Assembly (NCBI GenBank): GCA_036732005.1
Contig: DAINDF010000018.1
Location: forward strand, 1-64,000
DNA: 64,000 bases
From: UBA1926 sp036732005
Lineage (GTDB): Bacteria; Planctomycetota; Phycisphaerae; Phycisphaerales; UBA1924
Direction: 5' to 3'
How positions within the stretch are numbered: the first letter of the stretch is position 1; the number at the start of each line of letters is the position of its first letter. Shown in pieces: positions 41,088 to 49,900 of this stretch. The notes beneath the pieces were generated by a model. It worked only from the letters and a program-made list of their open reading frames with translations, did no database searches and had not been told where the DNA came from. A program made the position numbers and the translations under genes.

Positions 41088-43211
41088 ATGGATATCAGCC
41101 TTGCCTGGCTCAATCAGTACCTGTCGCCCAGCGGCGTCTCCGCGGACGAGGCCGACAACCTGCTCACGCAGGCCGGCCTCCCGATCGAGGCCCGGGAGGC
41201 GCTCGCCAACGGCGATGTCGTGCTCGATGTGGAGGTGACGAGCAACCGGGCCGACTGCCTCAGCCATATCGGGTGCGCCAGGGAGGTCGCGGCCCTGTCC
41301 GGTCGGAAGCTGGTCTACCCGGAGTCCGCCCGGCCGGGGCGGCGGGGGCTGGTCGGCGATCTCCTGAGCCTCGAGAACCGCGAGCCCGGGGCCTGCCCCC
41401 TGTTCACGGCTCATGTGATCACGGGGTGCAAGGTCGGCCCGAGCCCCGCGTGGCTCGCCGAGCGGCTCGAAGCGGTGGGGCAGCGTTCGATCAACAACGC
41501 GGTCGATGTCACGAACTTCATCACCTTCGAACTGGGCAACCCCTGCCATGTCTTCGACCGCGCCAAACTCGCGGGCCACCGACTTGTGATCAGGTACGCC
41601 CGCGAGGGCGAAAAACTGCGGACCCTCGACGAGAAGGACCGCACGCTTAAACCTACGGACCTGGTCGTCGCCGACGCCGAACGGGCCCAATCGCTCGCGG
41701 GCGTCATCGGCGGGGCGGACAGCGAGGTCGATGGCTCGACGACCGACATTGTCTTTGAGATGGCGACCTGGGACCCGGTGACCGTGCGCACCCAGGCCCG
41801 GCGCCTGGCGATCAACACCGACGCGGGCTTCCGGTTCCAGCGGGGCGTCGATCCCCGGACCATCGCGTTCGCGGCCGAGCGGGCCGTCGCCCTGCTCTGC
41901 GAACTCACCGGGGGCACGCTGGCCGAGGGCGTGCTGAGCGAGGGGCTTCCCCTCCCGAGTCCCGCCGCGGTCGTGCTGCGCCCCGCCCGGGTCGGCACGA
42001 TCCTCGGCATCGAGATCCCCGTCGGCGACATGATCGCGATGCTCCGGGCACTCGAGATCGGCGTCGAGCAGCGCGACGAGAACGAACTGGTGTGCGAGAT
42101 CCCCCCGCACCGCGCGCGGGACCTCTCCCGCGAGATCGATCTCATCGAGGAGATCGCGCGCATCCGGGGCTACGACGCAATCCCCGTCGCGCCGACGCTG
42201 CCGGTCCGCGTCGTCACCCCGCAGCCTGCCCGCCGGGCGCTCCGCGAGGTAGGGCGAGTGCTGACGGGGCTCGGGTTCGACGAGACCGTGACCTTCAGCT
42301 TCACCAGCCCCAAGACCGCCCCGCTCTTCCTTCCGCCGGGCCTGGAGGCGACCGCGGTCGACGACTCCCGCCGCGCCGACGAGCCCACGCTCCGACCCAG
42401 CCCGCTGCTCGGGCTGCTCGCGTGCCGGAGGGCCAACCAGTCGGCCCGGTCCGCCCGCCCGGGCGAGGTCAGGCTCTTTGAGATCGCCTCCTGCTTCGCC
42501 CAGCACCCCTCCGCCGGGGCCGGTGATTCCCCCCGGAGCGTGGAACGCCGGAACCTCAGCCTGCTCATGGATGTGCCCGGCAGCGGCGAGACGAGCAAGC
42601 GGGGCTTTGATGATCGCCAGGCCGCCCTTCGCGTCATGCGGGGAGTTCTTGACGAGGTCGTCCGCGCGATGCACGGCTCGGAGGCGGGCGTGCTCGTCGA
42701 GCCCCTCGTGGGCTCGATCCCCAGCGGGTGGGACCCCGCCGCGACGGCGTCGGTGCGACTGCGGGCCCGCGGCGACCACGCGCCGGTCGAGCTCGGGCTC
42801 TTCGGCCTGCTCAGTGATGACGCGTTGCGGGCGTTCGACCTGGAAACACCCGTCGCCGCGGCGGATCTGGCGCTCGAACCGCTGGTCGCGGGCTTCCCGC
42901 CGGCCTCGCTGGCGCACCCGCTCCCCGGCTTCCCGGCGATCGAGCGGGATCTCTCGTTGATCGTTGACGAGGGGGTGCGGTGGTCCGATATCGCCGGCAT
43001 GGTGCGTGAGCTCGCGCCCGACCGGATGGAGGCGTGCGGGTTCGTGGGGACCTATCGAGGTCCGCAGATCGGGGCGGGCAAGAAGTCCGTGACGATCCGC
43101 CTGCGCTTCCGCGACGGAATGCGCACACTGCGGCACGAAGAAGTCGATCCCCAGGTCGAATCTGTCGTACTACAGGCGAAGAACCGGTTCTCAGCCGCCG
43201 TGAGGGCCTGA
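41088..43211 (+). CDS. pheT: Phenylalanine--tRNA ligase beta subunit (short form)
   Basis: 707 residues. MDISLAWLNQYL and the B1/B5 regions (VTSNRADCLSHIGCAREVAAL, then SINNAVDVTNFITFELGNPCHVFD) are characteristic. The last 90 residues form the ferredoxin-fold anticodon-binding domain (FPAIERDLSLIVDEGV to the C-terminus). Typical bacterial PheT is about 800 residues and carries an EMAP/tRNA-binding insert after residue 40. Here GLPIEA passes almost directly to DVEVTSNRADC, so that domain is missing. The alpha subunit gene pheS, often adjacent, is not in the window. The message appears leaderless. The aminoacylation site is on the alpha subunit; this subunit provides editing and tRNA binding. 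Confidence 0.93.
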   Translation: MDISLAWLNQYLSPSGVSADEADNLLTQAGLPIEAREALANGDVVLDVEVTSNRADCLSHIGCAREVAALSGRKLVYPESARPGRRGLVGDLLSLENREPGACPLFTAHVITGCKVGPSPAWLAERLEAVGQRSINNAVDVTNFITFELGNPCHVFDRAKLAGHRLVIRYAREGEKLRTLDEKDRTLKPTDLVVADAERAQSLAGVIGGADSEVDGSTTDIVFEMATWDPVTVRTQARRLAINTDAGFRFQRGVDPRTIAFAAERAVALLCELTGGTLAEGVLSEGLPLPSPAAVVLRPARVGTILGIEIPVGDMIAMLRALEIGVEQRDENELVCEIPPHRARDLSREIDLIEEIARIRGYDAIPVAPTLPVRVVTPQPARRALREVGRVLTGLGFDETVTFSFTSPKTAPLFLPPGLEATAVDDSRRADEPTLRPSPLLGLLACRRANQSARSARPGEVRLFEIASCFAQHPSAGAGDSPRSVERRNLSLLMDVPGSGETSKRGFDDRQAALRVMRGVLDEVVRAMHGSEAGVLVEPLVGSIPSGWDPAATASVRLRARGDHAPVELGLFGLLSDDALRAFDLETPVAAADLALEPLVAGFPPASLAHPLPGFPAIERDLSLIVDEGVRWSDIAGMVRELAPDRMEACGFVGTYRGPQIGAGKKSVTIRLRFRDGMRTLRHEEVDPQVESVVLQAKNRFSAAVRA

Positions 43212-43219
43212 ACCGGTTC
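43180..43219. promoter_or_regulatory. Twin palindromes GAACCGGTTC across the pheT stop
   Basis: AGAACCGGTTCT (43180-43191) and GAACCGGTTC (43210-43219) are perfect palindromes 29 bases apart, about three helical turns. The first is inside the last pheT codons, the second overlaps the stop. They are candidate operators for the downstream ilvE gene. Confidence 0.4.
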
Positions 43220-43222
43220 TTT

Positions 43223-43248
43223 GATCGTATTCTGATTGGAATACGATC
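43223..43248 (+). promoter_or_regulatory. Perfect hairpin between pheT and ilvE
   Basis: GATCGTATTC, loop TGATTG, GAATACGATC: a 10-bp perfect stem 11 bases after the pheT stop. It is AT-richer than its surroundings and lacks a clean T-tract, so it may be a weak terminator, an attenuator or a protein site. Confidence 0.45.
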
Positions 43249-43348
43249 GATTTGTGATCGTAGTCTCGGTGGCGTGGCGAACGGCGCCGCGCTACGGTCG
43301 GGGAAGTTCGGTGTCTCGCAGAGTCGCCGGAGGGACTTGATGGCCAAC

Positions 43349-43355
43349 AAGGAGG
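43349..43355 (+). promoter_or_regulatory. Shine-Dalgarno favouring the ilvE start at 43361
   Basis: AAGGAGG five bases before ATG 43361. An alternative in-frame ATG at 43340 also has GGAGG at good spacing, so two starts are possible. Confidence 0.5.
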
Positions 43356-43360
43356 TTCGC

Positions 43361-44374
43361 ATGACCCAGACCACCAGTGTTCCCGGCTCCGTGTTTTCGA
43401 GCGGCCTGGCGCGCGTGGACGCGATCCCCGCCCCGGTCATCACGCACCCCGACCTGCAGCGCCCGATCATCTATGTCAACGGCGAGTTCAAGGCCAAGAA
43501 CGAGGCCGCTGTCAGTGTCTACGACCACGGGCTGCTCTACGGCGACGGCGTGTTCGAGGGCATCCGCGTCTACAAGGGCAAGATCTTCAAGTGCGAGCAG
43601 CACATGGACCGCCTCTGGAGGTCCGCCAAGGCGATCCGCCTGGATATCCACATCAGCCGCGAGGAGATGGTCGCGATCCAGCGCCGCTGCATCGACCTCA
43701 ACGGGCTCGTGGACGGGTACATCCGCCTCGTGGTCACGCGGGGCGTGGGGACGCTGGGGCTCAACCCCTTCAAGTGCCCCGAGCCCGGCATCATCTGCAT
43801 CGCCGACCAGATCGCCCTCTACCCGCCCGAGATGTACGAGAAGGGGATGACGGTGGTGATCGCGGAGCGGCCCCGAGTCCCGATCGCCTGCCTCGACCCG
43901 CGCGTCAAGAGCCTGAACTACTTGAACAACATCCTCGCGAAGATCGAGTCGATCGATCGCGGGCTGCTCGAATCGGTCATGCTCAACCTCGACGGGTTTG
44001 TCAGCGAGTGCACGGGCGACAACATCTTCGCGGTCAAGGACGGGCGCATCTTCACGCCCCCGAGCAGCGCGGGCATCCTCGAGGGCATCACCCGCCAGTT
44101 CATCATCGACACCGTCGCGCCCGCCTGCGGGTACGAGGTCGAGGAACGCATGTTCCGCCCCGTCGCCCTGGTCGAGGCCGACGAGGTCTTCCTCACCGGC
44201 TCGGCGGCCGAGATGATCGCGGTCACCTCCATCATCGCCAAGGACCCCGCGGGGAACGACTGCGAGCACATCATCGGGGCCGACAAGTCGGTCAAGGCCG
44301 AGGGCCCGATCACCAAGCAGCTCCGCACGAAGTTCCGCGAGATCGTGACGAGCGACAACATCCCGGAGGACTGA
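43361..44374 (+). CDS. ilvE: Branched-chain amino acid aminotransferase
   Basis: 337 residues from ATG 43361 (an alternative ATG at 43340 adds seven). Class IV PLP aminotransferase: IIYVNGEF, then YDHGLLYGDGVFEGIRVYKG near the start, the PLP lysine in VKSLNYLNNI, SECTGDNIFAV and PPSSAGILEGITRQ. These wordings fit IlvE-type enzymes that make Leu, Ile and Val from 2-oxo acids; D-amino-acid transaminase is the nearest alternative. It lies 149 bases after pheT, a gap holding a perfect hairpin and a palindrome that overlaps the pheT stop. Copy B of the dispersed repeat begins 25 bases after its stop. Confidence 0.9.
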   Translation: MTQTTSVPGSVFSSGLARVDAIPAPVITHPDLQRPIIYVNGEFKAKNEAAVSVYDHGLLYGDGVFEGIRVYKGKIFKCEQHMDRLWRSAKAIRLDIHISREEMVAIQRRCIDLNGLVDGYIRLVVTRGVGTLGLNPFKCPEPGIICIADQIALYPPEMYEKGMTVVIAERPRVPIACLDPRVKSLNYLNNILAKIESIDRGLLESVMLNLDGFVSECTGDNIFAVKDGRIFTPPSSAGILEGITRQFIIDTVAPACGYEVEERMFRPVALVEADEVFLTGSAAEMIAVTSIIAKDPAGNDCEHIIGADKSVKAEGPITKQLRTKFREIVTSDNIPED

Positions 44375-44398
44375 GGCCGTTCTCCGTTCCGGCGTGTT

Positions 44399-44510
44399 CC
44401 CGGTGCCCGTCGTCATCCCGAAGGGTGACGGCGGATCAGGCCGGCCCACGCCGCGAAGCATGGTTCACACTTCGAGATGAACCACGGCGCCATGGTCCAG
44501 GGACGATCGG
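44399..44510 (-). repeat. Dispersed repeat, copy B (inverted)
   Basis: Inverted counterpart of 40399-40511. GGTTCA/TGAACC and the CCGTCA...TGACGA arms are partly kept. The remaining bases to 44663 show nothing recognisable. Confidence 0.8.
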
Positions 44511-44663
44511 GCATCAAGATGGACCCGTCCCCTGACGAGTCGCCGGGCCCGACGCCCTGCCCGGCGGCAACAGGACGACGCTCCGCTCCCGGGCGGGGTG
44601 CGGCCCTGCTCGCCGCGCAACGGGGCATCCGGGTGCGCCTTCGTCGCAGGGCCTTCGAGCGGC

Positions 44664-45440
44664 TCACGATCGCTTGCGGCCGATGAACGCGACATAGCGC
44701 AGCGGCAGCCCGCTCGACGAGAGCCGGTGCCGGTACTGCTTGCGGCCGATCACCTCGAGCAAGCGTTCCGCGATCATGCCGCGGAGCGCCGACCCGAACC
44801 CCGATTCATCCGCCGGGTCGAGGAACGACTCCTTGATGTTGAACGCGACCCACCCCCCGGGGCGGACCCGTTCGAACGCCGCGAGGAACGCCTCGGTCGG
44901 GATGTCCCCGAACCCGAGCGCGGCGACGCAGACCATGGCGTCGAAGGACCGCGCGTCGAGCCGGGCGCGCTCCCGATCGGGCAGGTCGGTGAGGTCACCG
45001 ACGGCGTAGTCCGCGTAGAGGCCCGGGCGATCGCGCTCGGCGGCCTCCGCCGCGGCGGGCGTGAGATCAACGCCCACGAGGGTCGAGAAGCGCCGCATCG
45101 CCAGTTGCTCGGCGACGCACCCGTTGCCGGCGCCGAGGTCGAGCACGGTCATCTCGCCGGGGTCCTCGCCGGCCTCGACCACGGCGCGGACGAGCAGGTC
45201 GGCCACCACCTCGGGAGACGAGCAGCCCAGGATGTCCGTGACCACATGCTCGTACAGGCCCGGCACGGCGAAGATCTCGGCGTAGTCGTGCAGGCGGAGC
45301 TCGCGCCAGGCCGACCCGTCGTGGTAGAGGAACCACTCCTCGTCCTGCTCCAGCCGCCGGGTGGGGTCCGGCATCGCGACCCGGACTTGCCGGCGGGCCC
45401 GCTTGAGCTCGGGCGAGACGATGGACGGGATGGTGGTCAT
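44664..45440 (-). CDS. Class I SAM-dependent methyltransferase
   Basis: 258 residues from ATG 45440, with GAGGAG upstream on the minus strand. Motif I is VLDLGAGNGCVAEQL, followed by VGVDLTPAA (motif II acidic residue), FDAMVCVAALGFGDIP and RPGGWVAFNIKESFLD. This is the standard Rossmann methyltransferase order. About 75 residues precede the fold (EEWFLYHDGSAWRELRLHDY), as in some small-molecule methyltransferases. The substrate is not predictable. It stands alone, in the same direction as the two amidohydrolase-like genes upstream of it but 189 bases from the nearest one. Confidence 0.85.
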   Translation of the reverse strand: MTTIPSIVSPELKRARRQVRVAMPDPTRRLEQDEEWFLYHDGSAWRELRLHDYAEIFAVPGLYEHVVTDILGCSSPEVVADLLVRAVVEAGEDPGEMTVLDLGAGNGCVAEQLAMRRFSTLVGVDLTPAAAEAAERDRPGLYADYAVGDLTDLPDRERARLDARSFDAMVCVAALGFGDIPTEAFLAAFERVRPGGWVAFNIKESFLDPADESGFGSALRGMIAERLLEVIGRKQYRHRLSSSGLPLRYVAFIGRKRS

Positions 45441-45629
45441 GGTGTTGCTCCTCGTGGGCTCGCCCGCGGCGGCGCGCGGCGTGATTCTCCTCGGCCGCTC
45501 GCCCAGGGTGGACACGCCCGGGGTTCAGCGCGGCGGTGTGGTGATCCTCGCACCCTAAGGCCGGGCGCGCGGCGAGACCACCGCGGGCCCGCGCGCGGAG
45601 GCCAGATTCTGTGTTGATCCAAAGAAGGC

Positions 45630-46967
45630 CTACTCGCTGATGATGCCGAGCTGCCTGTACTTCTCGACGAACTTGTCGCGCAGATCGGTCTGCTTGCTGC
45701 GCAGGTCGATCGAGCGGCCCTCGATGAACGCGTGCTCGAGGTTGGTCGTGATCTCGAGCACATCGCCCGTCGTGACGATGAGGGTCGCGCTCTTGCCCTG
45801 TTCGAGCGACCCATAGTCTTCCGCGACGCCCAGGATCTCCGCGGCGCCGAGCGTGATCGCTCTCACCGCGGCGGCGGGTTCGAGCCCGTATCGCGCCGCC
45901 ATGCCGGCCTCGTGGGGAAGGTTGCGGACATTGCCGTCGCGGTCCGAGCCCGTGATGCAGAACCGGACCCCCGCCGCGTGCAGCCTCGCGGGCAGGGCGT
46001 ACGCCTCATCGTGCGGGGAGTCGGCCCGCTTGGGGAAGCGGTAGGTCCCGTCGATCACCACCGCCGTGTCGGCCGCCTTGAGCAGCTCGGTGCACAGGTG
46101 CGCATCCCGCCCACCCACGATGACGGCTCTCAGCCCCCGAGCCTGCGCGAACGAGACCGCCGAGACGATCTGGTCGTAATCGTCCGCTGCGATGAACACG
46201 GGACGCGCGCCCTCGCCGGACGCCTCGCCCAGATAGGGCCGCATCGCCGAGAGCCGCAGATCGACCGGCAGGTCGGCCCCCGCGTCGACCGCCCGGGCGT
46301 AGGCCCCGGCGTCGTCGAAGAAGCGGGAGATCGCGTCGAGGTCGCGCTTGATGCGGTCCTCGTCGTCCCCACGCTCGGAACGCCAGGGGCCCTGGTTCGT
46401 GCGCACGCTCGGCCACGCGAGCACCAGCCCGGCCTCGGCCCGCACCGTCATGTCCTCCCAGGTCCAGCCGTGCAGACGGATGACGCCCGCGCGGCCCGGG
46501 ATTCGTCCCCCCGAGGGGGCGACGCCCGCGAGCAGCACGCCGTTGAGCCGGGCGACGGGGATGAGCGTCGAGTCCGGGTTCACCGCGACCACCGCGCGGA
46601 CCTCGGGCGTGAAGCCCCCGGTCTCGTTGTAGTCGTGGGTCGCGCGCACGGACTCGGTCTCGGTCAGGCCGAGCCGCGTCGCGGCGGCGATCAGGCCGGG
46701 GTAGACATGCCGGCCCGCGATGTCGATGACGCGTGTGTCGTCGGTCAGCGAGATGCGGGACATGATCGCCGCGTCCGCGACGACGGTGATGCGCCCGTCG
46801 CGGAAGCCAACGACCCCGTTCTCGATGGTCTCGCCCGAGACGGTGTGGACCGTGCCCCCGACGAGCATCACCCCGCCCGTCTGCGGCGGGGACGCGGGCA
46901 GCAGGTCCTGGGCGAGCCCGATCGCGGCGGAGGCGACGATCGCGAGGATGATGGTGAGGGTCTTCAT
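45630..46967 (-). CDS. Secreted amidohydrolase-like protein lacking the metal His-x-His
   Basis: 445 residues with a signal peptide (TIILAIVASAAIGLAQ). The overall plan is amidohydrolase: a beta-sandwich start (VMLVGGTVHTVSGETIENGVVGFRDGRI), a barrel, and a C-terminal composite domain (ITLGAAEILGVAEDYGSLEQGKSATLIV). At strand 1, where the family has His-x-His, this protein reads HVYPGLIAAATRLG, so metal binding is doubtful. CITGSDRDG retains the strand-8 Asp region. Its ATG lies two bases after the stop of the larger two-domain amidohydrolase, so the pair is co-translated and may form a complex. Confidence 0.8.
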   Translation of the reverse strand: MKTLTIILAIVASAAIGLAQDLLPASPPQTGGVMLVGGTVHTVSGETIENGVVGFRDGRITVVADAAIMSRISLTDDTRVIDIAGRHVYPGLIAAATRLGLTETESVRATHDYNETGGFTPEVRAVVAVNPDSTLIPVARLNGVLLAGVAPSGGRIPGRAGVIRLHGWTWEDMTVRAEAGLVLAWPSVRTNQGPWRSERGDDEDRIKRDLDAISRFFDDAGAYARAVDAGADLPVDLRLSAMRPYLGEASGEGARPVFIAADDYDQIVSAVSFAQARGLRAVIVGGRDAHLCTELLKAADTAVVIDGTYRFPKRADSPHDEAYALPARLHAAGVRFCITGSDRDGNVRNLPHEAGMAARYGLEPAAAVRAITLGAAEILGVAEDYGSLEQGKSATLIVTTGDVLEITTNLEHAFIEGRSIDLRSKQTDLRDKFVEKYRQLGIISE

Positions 46968-46969
46968 GT

Positions 46970-49900
46970 TCAGCGCTCCTCGCTCTCGTAGAAGATCGCG
47001 TGGTTGATGATGCCGCAGCCGCAGTCGCCCGGGCGCATGTCGTCGGGGTGGAAGCCCGCCCTGATCCAGGAGGCGAGCACGCCCGCGCGGGTCGGGGGCG
47101 AGTCGACAAGGGGCTTCTCCGTCGGCTTCTCGCGCTCGTCCCCGCCCCGGCCCTTCCCGCCCCGGTCCGGGGCGGCGACGATCTTCTGGATCAGCCGCTG
47201 GCGTTCCTTCGCGACTCGCTCGCGGTGAATCCGGTCCTGCTCGAGGCTGTAGACCTCTCGTCCCTCGATGTAGACCTGCTCGACCACGGAGTAGGACGAG
47301 AGCGGGTCGCCCGACCAGACCACCAGGTCCGCGTCCTTGGCGTCCTCAAGGCTGCCGACGCGACCGTCGATGCCGAGCTGCATCGCCGGGTTGATCGTGA
47401 CGAACTTGAGCGCCTCCTCCGGAGTCATGCCGGAGTTGGGGCGGGCATACTTGACCGCCTTCGCGGCCTCGGTATTCAACCGGCGGGCGAGCTCGTCCGA
47501 ATCGGAGTTGTACGAGGTGTTCACGCCGGCCTCGGTCTGGAGCGGCCCCGCGAAGGGGATCGCGTCCATGACCTCGACCTTGTACATCCACCAGTCGCTG
47601 AACAAGCTGGCGCCGATCGCGTTCTCGCGCACCGCCTCGGCGACCTTGTACACCTCGAGGCCGTGCTGGAACGAACCGACTCGGAAGCCGAAGTCCGCCG
47701 CGACGCGGCAGAGCATGAGGATCTCGTCCTGCCGGTAGGAATGGCAGTGGACCAGCCTCTCCCCGGCCAGAATCTCGGCGAGCGTCTCGAGTTCGAGATC
47801 GATCCGGCGGGACTCGCGCGGGAACGCCATCTCGCCCACCGGATACCCCTCCCGGATGACGCGCATGCCGTAGTCCACCGCCGCCCGCCCCGTGGTGGTG
47901 GGGGGGGTCACATTCGCGGGGCGCGACCCGGTGCGGCGCTCGATGTCCGCGGCGTAGTCCTCGACGAACCAATGGGCCTGCTCGACGGCGTATCTCCGGG
48001 CGGCCTCGAAGCGGTCGCGGATGATCGTCTCGACGCCCATCCGCGTCTGCGGGTAACGCGACCCATCGCTCTGCCAGTTGCTCTGCTTGACATTCTCGCC
48101 CAGGGCGAACTTGATGCCGGGGCGGGCGTTGGCGAGCCGCATCTCGGCCGGCGTGCGCGCGCCCCAGCGGATTTTGTGGATCGCGTTCTGTCCCCCGATC
48201 GGGTTCGCCGATCCGTGCAGGCTGTTGACCGCGGTCACGCCCATCGCGAGCTGGCGATACCAGTTGATGTGCGAGGGGTCGAGCGAATCCCCGATGCGGA
48301 CCTCCGCGGTCACCGCCTGCCCCGCCTCGTTGACCCCGAAACGGAACAGGCTCGTGTGGCTGTGCGCGTCGATCAGCCCCGGCGTGATGTGCTTGCCGGT
48401 CGCGTCCACCACCACGATCTCCGGGTTCGAGCCGTCGAGCAGGAATTCGGGGGTCGGGCCCGCCTCGCTCCGCAGCACCATGCCCTCGCCGATGAGGATC
48501 CACCCGCGTTCGAAGGTCCCGCGATCGGTCGCGGTCCAGATCGTCGCGTTGGTGAACAGGATCATCTCGGGCTCGGGGGGGTACGCCACCGCGTACGGGC
48601 CGAAGGGGTACCCGGGCAGCGGCGGGGCGGGCTCGAACGCGTCGTCCTTCTTCCCGCTGTCTTCGTCCTGGGCCTGATCGTCCGCGTCGTCGGCATCGTC
48701 GCCGGCGGGCGCCTCGTCCGGCGTGGGCGGCGCGGCGTTCCCGGCGTCGCCCCCATCCTCGCCCGCGGGTTGGCGGCTGGCCTGCCATTCGAATTTACTG
48801 TCATCGGCGGCAACACCCGTGCCGAACATGCGGTCCGAGCCGACCAGCGTGCCCGACACGATGTAGGTCACCTTCTCGTCGTCATCGTCGTCGAGCAGGA
48901 AGCTCAGCCGGCGCTCCTCGATCCGGACCTGCCTCGCGTCGCTCGAGTGCGGCTCCGCCTCGCCCCCGTCGGGGCTCCAGGACTCCGTGCCGACGATTTT
49001 GGGCTTGTCCTTCGACCCCGTGATCTTGAGGGTCATCTCGAAAGCGGGCGCCTCCTCCGGGCCGACCCACATCCGCCAGGTCCCGTCGAAGTCCGGGCCC
49101 GGGCGGTCGCCCAAGGCGTGCCGCCGCCCATCAATCCAGAGGTCATAGAAATCGGTGTCCTTCTCGAACACCGGGCCCGAGGCGATCAGCAGGTTCGCCC
49201 GCTTGCCCGCGTCGATCGTCCCTGCCTGGTCTTCTATGCCTGCGATGCGGGCCGGAGCGGTGGTCAGCATCGCGAGCGCATCCTCCTCGGTCAGCCCGTT
49301 CTTGATCGCGAGCCGGAGTTCATCGTGGAACTTCCTCCCCTTCGGCAGGTGGCTCGCCGTCAGGGCCAGATCGCGGCCTGAGTCCCGCATCCGCTCGGCG
49401 AGCCGGCGCGGGTTCGTCGGGGCCTGCTCCCAGGTCATCATCGTCTCGAGCTCGACCGACTCGGCTTTCCCGACGGAGGAGACATCGGGCTTCTCCGGGA
49501 AACGCAGCGGGACGATCAGCGATCGGTCCAGCCCCGCGATCCCTTCGAGCCACTTGAACTCCATCCCGTTCCCGACGATCACCAGGTCGCGGTCAAACTC
49601 CGAGGCGATGTCCGACGCGAGGAAATGCTCCAGTTCGTGGTCGGCGGTAAACAGGAGCGGCGTGCCGGCGTCCTCGAGGGGCGTCAGCGCGTTGACGGGG
49701 TTCGCCCCGCTCGCGGTCGGCGCGAATCTCGCCTGCCACCGCGCGTCGAGCAGCGTCTGGCGGATCAACGCGACCGCCCCCGGCGTGCTCGTCGGGTACG
49801 CCCCGCTCCGCCAACCCGCGGTCTCGAAGTCGGCCGCCTGGAATGCACGGTCGAGGTACACCGTCTCGAACCGCGCGCTCGGGTCGTCGGCCCGCTCGGC

